A model generated the notes under the pieces. That model ran no database searches. It saw nothing but the letters and a program-made list of their open reading frames with translations, and was not told the origin of the DNA. This document shows positions 58,911 to 64,000 of a stretch of DNA of 64,000 nucleotides, piece after piece; the stretch's first letter is position 1, and each line of letters opens with the position of its first letter. Source of the DNA: Haemonchus contortus (lineage: Eukaryota > Nematoda > Chromadorea > Rhabditida > Trichostrongylidae); contig LS997565.1 in assembly GCA_000469685.2 (NCBI GenBank), positions 49,774,001-49,838,000 of the forward strand, in the 5' to 3' direction. Made by a program: the position numbers and the translations under genes.

Positions 58911-59076
58911 TTAAAAGCACCGTTCGCGATGATTCAATGGGGGGGGGGGGGGTGTGTCGATGAGGTGCCCGCCTCTCATTCGATGTCACGTCAGACAATC
59001 AGACGTGGCGTCGAATGAGAGGCGGGCACGTCATCGACACACCCGCCCATTGAATCATCGCGAACGGTGCCTTTAA
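58911..59076. repeat. hairpin MITE, family M2, with G14 in one arm
   Basis: A near-perfect palindrome: arms of about 75 bp around AGACAATCAG. The ends (AAGCACCGTTCGCGATGATT) relate it to family M2. The arms agree almost base for base except that the left arm has G14 (58939-58952) where the right arm encodes GGGCGGG. A 139-codon ORF runs through it by chance. Confidence 0.85.
58939..58952 (+). repeat. poly-G tract, G14
   Basis: A pure run of 14 G in the left arm of the hairpin MITE. Confidence 0.95.
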
Positions 59077-59940
59077 ACACTTCTGCACCAAGCTTTTGTC
59101 CAAGAGGGACTTCAAGCTCTGATGTTTTTGCTGTGGACCTTTCTGGAACGATAAACAATAATACGTACATGTAGTATCAAGAGCATAGCTTAATTTTTCC
59201 TCAAAAGTTTTGACGTTTCTGACTGAATTGAGTATTACTGTACTAGAAATTTTGGCGTTGGTTAGCCAATTTGAATTTTTTGTGAGTGTAGTTTTTATTT
59301 TTTGCCCATTATATGTCGGATGCTGACATTTCCAGGAAACCTCCTTTTGGTCTAAGGCTATTCTAGGTGTTTTTGTCCTACAGTTCGAACGTTCACAAAT
59401 ATCTGTGGTAATCATCAAAAAAGAATATCCAGAAGGAAGAAATAAGCATTTTCAACACCTGCTAATTGTCTTTTCATCAATACCAACAACAGTTCAGAAG
59501 TTAAAGCACACTTCACAGCATCGCCTTAGGAGATTAAGCGTTCCGTCACATTTGAAAAAGATAAAGTGTCGATATGACGGGAAGCAAATTCTTCAGATCA
59601 GTCAGTCAGATCAATCACTGCAGTCACTTGCATTTTCAATTAACTAAAACGGCCTCTTGACATCGTGTCACAGCCTCCACATGTGTTTTGCCAATATTCC
59701 GAGCTGCTATAGAAGCTTTTTTTCCCAAAAATAGAAAATAAAAAAGAGCGTCAAACGAGTGCTGACTTTTGCTCTATGGTTATTCAAAATTTTATTCCAA
59801 AAAGTGGTGAGTGATTCAACTATTAGGAAAAAGTTATGATAGCTTTTAAAGGCAAGAAGCGAGAGAATCATATTGTAACAGTTGTAAATTTACTTGTAAA
59901 TTAATCTTTAGTGAGTATCTAGAAAATAGCACTGACAACT
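59077..59940. other. intergenic, nothing recognised
   Basis: Short ORFs on both strands (for example minus 59077-59418) without a domain I recognise. Confidence 0.4.
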
Positions 59941-60550
59941 CACCATTAGAGCTTTTGAAGCCAGCATTACAAGATCAACCTGATCCGCCCTTCCTTTTAA
60001 AACCTTCACTTCATGTTCGACACCCTCAGTTCGGGTAAGACGCTCGAAATTCTGACAGCGTATGGTTCATGGGTTATCACTCTTCCCTGTTATCTTCCCA
60101 ACTAGTCAGACATAACGTCAAAGACAGTAAAAGATTGAAGAGAAGGAAGTAAACCCTCAGTTTAAATTTAGCACAGGGTCAAAAGCATACTTGGCCCCTT
60201 ACCTGCCTACTTACTGCAATCAGTATGGAAATTACGGGGACAGCACGAAGCTACTGTTGCTATCATCAACAAAACGAGTGTTCTCGGAATTGTTTGGGAC
60301 GTTCTGCTGAGATTTCTGTTTTTCAGTAAAAACCACTTTTATGTCTTGTAACCATGTGTCGTCCATCCACGAACTTTATATTTCTGTAGTTTAATTTGCT
60401 TCTGAAGAGTTCGAGTAGCAATTTGATTTCGTTCTGTTACAGTAAATCGTAATGTCCCAGTGAACATGGACATATTCTACTCAAGTGTGCCTACCTCGAT
60501 GGCGCCTGCAGCTACAGGTTCTGGTTACATGCGCCACCACTGCAATTAAA
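59941..60550 (+). pseudogene. SRT relic G: duplicated 5' flank and broken exon 1
   Basis: Bases 59941-60460 resemble the 5' flank of gene D (36340-36925), including ACAAGATCAACCTGATCCGC, CCCTTCCTTTT and the two conserved blocks (60213-60231 and TTGCTATCATCAACA at 60257-60271). An acceptor (TTACAG) and ATG at 60463 follow, reading MDIFYSSVPTSMAP and then unrelated sequence with a stop. The YNCS motif and all later exons are missing. It is a remnant of a lost array member. Confidence 0.7.
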
Positions 60551-61885
60551 TTTTTCTCTAAATCATGCACATCTTAATAAAAGTATGCCCAAACAGTTGA
60601 AATATGATTCAACTGCCTTTAAAATCAGGCTTCTCGGGGACAGATCAGAAATACTAACTTCATGAGTCAAATCATGTTTAAAGCATTTGAATATACATAT
60701 ATTATACAAGATTCGGAAGAGCTTGAGTAAAACGCAGAAAACTAAGCCAAATGTTTTTCGGTAGCTCGTGCTCAGAATCAGTGACAAAAGTAACAATTAT
60801 CAGTGTCGTGATAGCCTTTTGATTTACCCCATCATTACAGCGATTGAGGGTTACTAGTTGTTCTAGCGAGTCATATTCGCCATTCACTAGAGCTTTTAGA
60901 AATCAGGAAGCAGCTCTATCACACATAATCCACCTTTGGACTGATTGACTGCTTCCTAAGGCAAATCGGAATACAAAGCAGTGTTTGTCATGCGATTTTC
61001 AACAGTGATTGGCGGTTAACAATGAAACTTAGGATTTTCGCAGTTCTCCTTGTAAACTGGAAGGAATCTGTTTCTACTGCACGCCGTAGCCGGATCAAAT
61101 TGAATTCAGTAGGAATCCGACCCCTCTTCGTCTTCAGATGTATACACTTTTCCCTCATGGATCTCAAAATGAATCTTGTACCAGCAAACAGTTACCTTCT
61201 ATCAGGGGCTTGATCGATAAACATCTCTCTCACTTCGGCTTCAACAGCTTCCTTATTAGGGCCTGAGCGGTGAAAAAGGACTTGTACTGATGGTTCCGGA
61301 CAAAATCGCTTTGCATATTGCAAAAAGAAAAATGAACCCATAATTCAAAGGCGCTGGTACAAGCAGAACTTGTGAAAGTGATTACGTACAGTTAACAATC
61401 AAGGTTACAGATAGATCTTCATTAAAATTGGGGTAGAGCGAGCCTCACAATCAGAAAGGTGACGTCGAATACTAGAATGAGTAGCGCCTAATAGAAGAAT
61501 TATCGGGGCCTGAGGCTCTATTGAAGTGCTTCACAGCCAGCTAAGCAGGTGAAGAGAGCCTCGTTCGGGAGTCATGCTCGATAATGAATTCTGGGTCTCA
61601 AAACTCAGGAAGAAGTTTTAGTGCTCTCGAAATTTTTCCGAAGCTTTCTAGATTCCCTAGACCTCAACATTACGCTCAGCTTCCGCTTAGAATTTTGTAA
61701 TTGGAATTTATATATTTCAACAACGCCTTCTTGTCAGTGGGGGGAAAATCAACTTAAATGGTGAGATTGATGAGCTCGGATATCTTGAAAAACTGTCTAT
61801 TCGTCTTTGACTTCGTCTGGGATTTTTTCTTGGATTTTTGACATCGGCAATGCTAAAACACAGCAATGTTCCCACACCAGGAGAG
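60551..61885. other. intergenic, nothing recognised
   Basis: No exon, RNA gene or named repeat seen between relic G and the SINE-like copy. Confidence 0.5.
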
Positions 61886-62165
61886 AGTGATGCGGTGGCA
61901 AGCGGCACACTTCATACACGCATGGTCACGTGTTCGAATCACAGATCGTTACCCGCCCAGGCTAAACATACTTACATCCTACCGGGGTCGATCAATCGGC
62001 AGCAGACTCGTCTGGGAGGATAAATGATTTGATTTGTATATTGACTGGGCACTGCTAGTCACTGTATAGGCTCTACACGCTTTCAATACGCCACTGCGAT
62101 TCTGAATAGAAGTCGAATGCGGGGGCGCATCCCTCAGATGGACTGATCAAGCCCGAGATCTTTTC
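61886..62165 (+). repeat. dispersed SINE-like repeat, copy 8 (best preserved)
   Basis: Starts with an A-box-like GTGGCAAGCGG, then GTGTTCGAATCAC (B-box-like) about 35 nt on, then the body with CAGACTCGTCTGGGAGGATA and GTCGAATGCGGGGGCGCATC. The spacing suggests derivation from a tRNA and a pol III promoter. Confidence 0.55.
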
Positions 62166-62205
62166 ATCCTTTGTTGTTCAGTTGCTTCACCCCTACCAGA
62201 CCATT

Positions 62206-62274
62206 ACCGTGATTACTGTGCCAGAGATGAAAAGTAGGAAATAAGCATGACGACGATAATTGTTATTATCAACA
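62206..62274 (+). promoter_or_regulatory. conserved upstream blocks of receptor F
   Basis: ACCGTGATTACTGTG at 62206-62220 and TTGTTATTATCAACA at 62260-62274, 274 and 220 nt before the ATG of F. Confidence 0.45.
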
Positions 62275-62814
62275 TCTCGTCATGAAACACTTCAAAACAT
62301 TTAGCTAGATATTCTGCTCTTCAGAGGAGAGCTCTTTTGTATCCTATATGCTTCTGGGATATTGTTCCCACTCATTTGACCTCTTACTAGTTTGAATGTG
62401 TTGCCTCAAATCCATATTACTGATTGTTCTTAGAGAGCTCTGAATGTGTCTGAAGAGGTCTTACTTCAGAAATATTACCATGGACGTATTTTATTTCAAT
62501 ACACCTTGGATAATCGATGAAAAAGAATATAACTGCAGTGGCCGATCGCAATCTGAATGGCAAAGCAGAGGATCGGTAAATTATGTGCAGGGCACCTACT
62601 TTGCAACGACAGGAGCAATATTCGGGGTAAGCTCAACGCTCAACAATGTGAAGAGTAAATTAGCTCAATAGTCCAAGTGAGGGATATATTATCGTGTAAC
62701 GACTTTTGTTGAACCTAAACAAACAATGCACAGAAGAGGCATTTGAGTAACAAATGATATTTTTGGTTTCTTTTGATGTTTGGAACATCAGAAAACTAGA
62801 GTGGTCTTCTTACT

Positions 62815-62900
62815 TCATCTTATCTCATGTGGCTACACATTGAATTGCAGTGGCCAGTCAATGTACAAGTCAGGGCCTTCATACTCTGACTCCATTTACA
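62815..62900 (-). repeat. dispersed SINE-like repeat, copy 9 (fragment)
   Basis: A fragment of the body (AGTGGCCAGTCAATGTACAA) inside the gap of gene F. Confidence 0.4.
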
Positions 62901-62934
62901 TCGTAGCGCTGGCTACTGCCTCGACGCGGTTGAA

Positions 62935-63230
62935 TAAGTTTCGCGTAACCGATTCGCCACACGCGGCAGTCGCGGACGGGACACTGGCAGTAGGAACGGT
63001 TTTATGTAATCGAACCATTTGCCTCAATTTAACAATTCTAGCGTTCTTCAGACAGCTCATTCGCTATGCTATTATTAATTATGGCATGCTTCTACTGTTA
63101 GTTCTTTTGTTCCTGAACTTCTTACCTGCTACCGCATTCTGCTACATTCCTTCGCGCGTGGCGTATCCCTCGCCGCAACGCGACAACTTCGTTCCTGGAC
63201 ACGTCACGGGCTACTTGTCTCATTGTTGCA
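62935..63230 (+). repeat. dispersed repeat R3, possibly with a second partial copy
   Basis: Forward copy matching 22930-23215 (CGCTATGCTATTATTAATTA, TTAGTTCTTTTGTTCCTGAA, CATTCCTTCGCGCG). A diverged partial second copy may follow at 63235-63380. Together they fill the place where receptor exons 2-4 would be. Confidence 0.55.
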
Positions 63231-64000
63231 GTCTTAGCGTTCATCATACAACACAATCGAAATGTGATTATTGTTTTTAGTTCGGCTGTGGCTTCCTTTG
63301 ATCCTGTATTTCTTACTCGCTGCGAAGCTTCTGCTTTGTTCTTCCATATTCCCCCCGCAAAGCGACAATTAGGTGCACCACATTCGGCCAGTAGGTAAGG
63401 TAGTGATACGCCGTGCAGGGTTCTGAATCGACATTAGCAGCGTCGGTTTCAGGTAAGACCTTGATACTGTGGATGACATTGTCTGTAGCATACATGGTCA
63501 TTTTACCTTTCATAAACCGTTCTCATCCTTATAACACAGTTGCGGCTTCTTATATTCCATCTCCAGTGATTACCGACGATGAAGAAAAAGTGAGTCTAAA
63601 AGAAACATATTATTCTTCCCAACATTATTTTTCATGAATACCCTCTGTTCGAGGACCTTACAAGGCTCAGGAAACTCGTTTTATGAGATGAATATTTGAA
63701 ATGTATGTTGTGAGAGGTTCCTGATCTAAATATTTTTTTATCCAACATTGTGATATGACGCCTCTTGCTTACTGAATGGAAGGGTTCGAGAGCTATGAAA
63801 CTCAAACATACGAAAATGGAATATAAGGTCATAGCAACAATTGCAAGAATAACTTCCATTTTTTCTCATTTGCCCATATATGGACTATTCCCTGTAGTCC
63901 ATCGGAAAAGGTAGCAAGCGAGACTTCATTTGCTCGAAAGCGGGATTTGAAAGCTAGTTTTGAAATGAGATTGGTCAACGATTGTCGTGCTTTCGTTCGA

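Larger units (their letters stand above)
62480..63589 (+). pseudogene. SRT-family chemoreceptor, gene F (exons 2-4 missing; 3' part outside window)
   Basis: Exon 1 62480-62626 is intact (MDVFYFNTPWIIDEKEYNCSG..., donor GTAAGC), with a TTCAG acceptor 10 nt before the ATG. Exon 5 63453-63589 is intact (GKTLILWMTLSVAYMVILPF...ITDDEEK, donor GTGAGT). The 826 bp between them contain only a SINE-like fragment and R3 repeat sequence; no TGAVFCSS or LALNR exon is present. Joining exon 1 (phase 0) to exon 5 (phase 1) would shift the frame. Probably a deletion pseudogene; exons 6-8 would lie beyond base 64000. Confidence 0.75.

Noticed and set aside
58999..59418. 139-codon minus-strand ORF
   Set aside because: Its last part runs through the hairpin MITE and the rest has no recognisable domain; low-complexity composition; not supported as a gene.
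62780..63280. 166-codon plus-strand ORF with hydrophobic stretches, considered as a missing receptor exon of gene F
   Set aside because: It consists of SINE-like and R3 repeat sequence and has none of the SRT motifs (TGAVFCSS, LALNR).
1..64000. CRISPR arrays, bacterial operons, rRNA genes
   Set aside because: None seen. The repeats present are eukaryotic transposon families and the genes are spliced.

Overview
The window looks like nuclear DNA of a parasitic strongylid nematode (hookworm-like). The evidence is split genes with GT-AG introns, chemoreceptor exons of the nematode-specific SRT family, short pyrimidine-rich 3' splice sites just before start codons, and a dense load of nematode-type transposable elements. 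Nothing bacterial or viral was seen, and the species cannot be fixed from the sequence alone.

Host genes. All recognisable host genes belong to one family, seven-transmembrane SRT chemoreceptors (Pfam 7TM_GPCR_Srt type), and all lie on the + strand as a tandem array. A (813-4130) lacks its first three exons because the window begins inside it. B (14083-25913) is complete: 8 exons, 331 aa. C (30774-31212) is a relic of the last two exons. D (36931-41093) is complete and compact: 328 aa. E (46265-58207) has all 8 exons but a 1-nt deletion in exon 2. G (60463-60550) is a broken first exon with its old 5' flank. F (62480-63589, running toward the edge) has exon 1 and exon 5 but has lost exons 2-4. 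Exon lengths and phases are nearly invariant (147, 141, 61, 99, 137, 147, 130, 125-134 nt). The proteins would sit in the membrane of sensory neurons. Two shared sequence blocks lie 185-275 nt upstream of D, E, F and relic G.

Mobile DNA. The most striking elements are two composite Penelope-like retroelements (PLEs). Composite 1 (5261-12370, between A and B) holds two head-to-tail units with a 3013-bp period plus an inverted 5'-truncated copy. Composite 2 (16637-22265, inside intron 5 of B) holds two head-to-head copies. Each composite is flanked by its own short direct repeat (12 bp and 11 bp), so each looks like a single insertion. Both end at the same base. Three full-size or nearly full-size ORFs and one 5'-truncated ORF are open and nearly identical, with a reverse transcriptase (YIDD) and a C-terminal GIY-YIG endonuclease. 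Their long-terminal-repeat-like segments (pLTRs) carry hammerhead-ribozyme-like folds.

Other mobile DNA includes a DD34D mariner with perfect target-site logic (48743-50419), a second Tc1/mariner element (56706-58006), a Tc1-like relic (43655-44742), a mariner relic (31540-31950), an RTE-type LINE relic (26930-28870), a relic of a second PLE family (about 42500-43160), two MITE families, several long-armed foldback elements, and a dispersed tRNA-like repeat. Introns of B and E are inflated by these insertions while D is not.

Unusual local structure. Eight pure G/C runs of 12-15 nt occur in 64 kb. Where a run lies in one arm of a foldback, the other arm shows an interrupted, shorter G-rich version, which suggests the runs grew in place.
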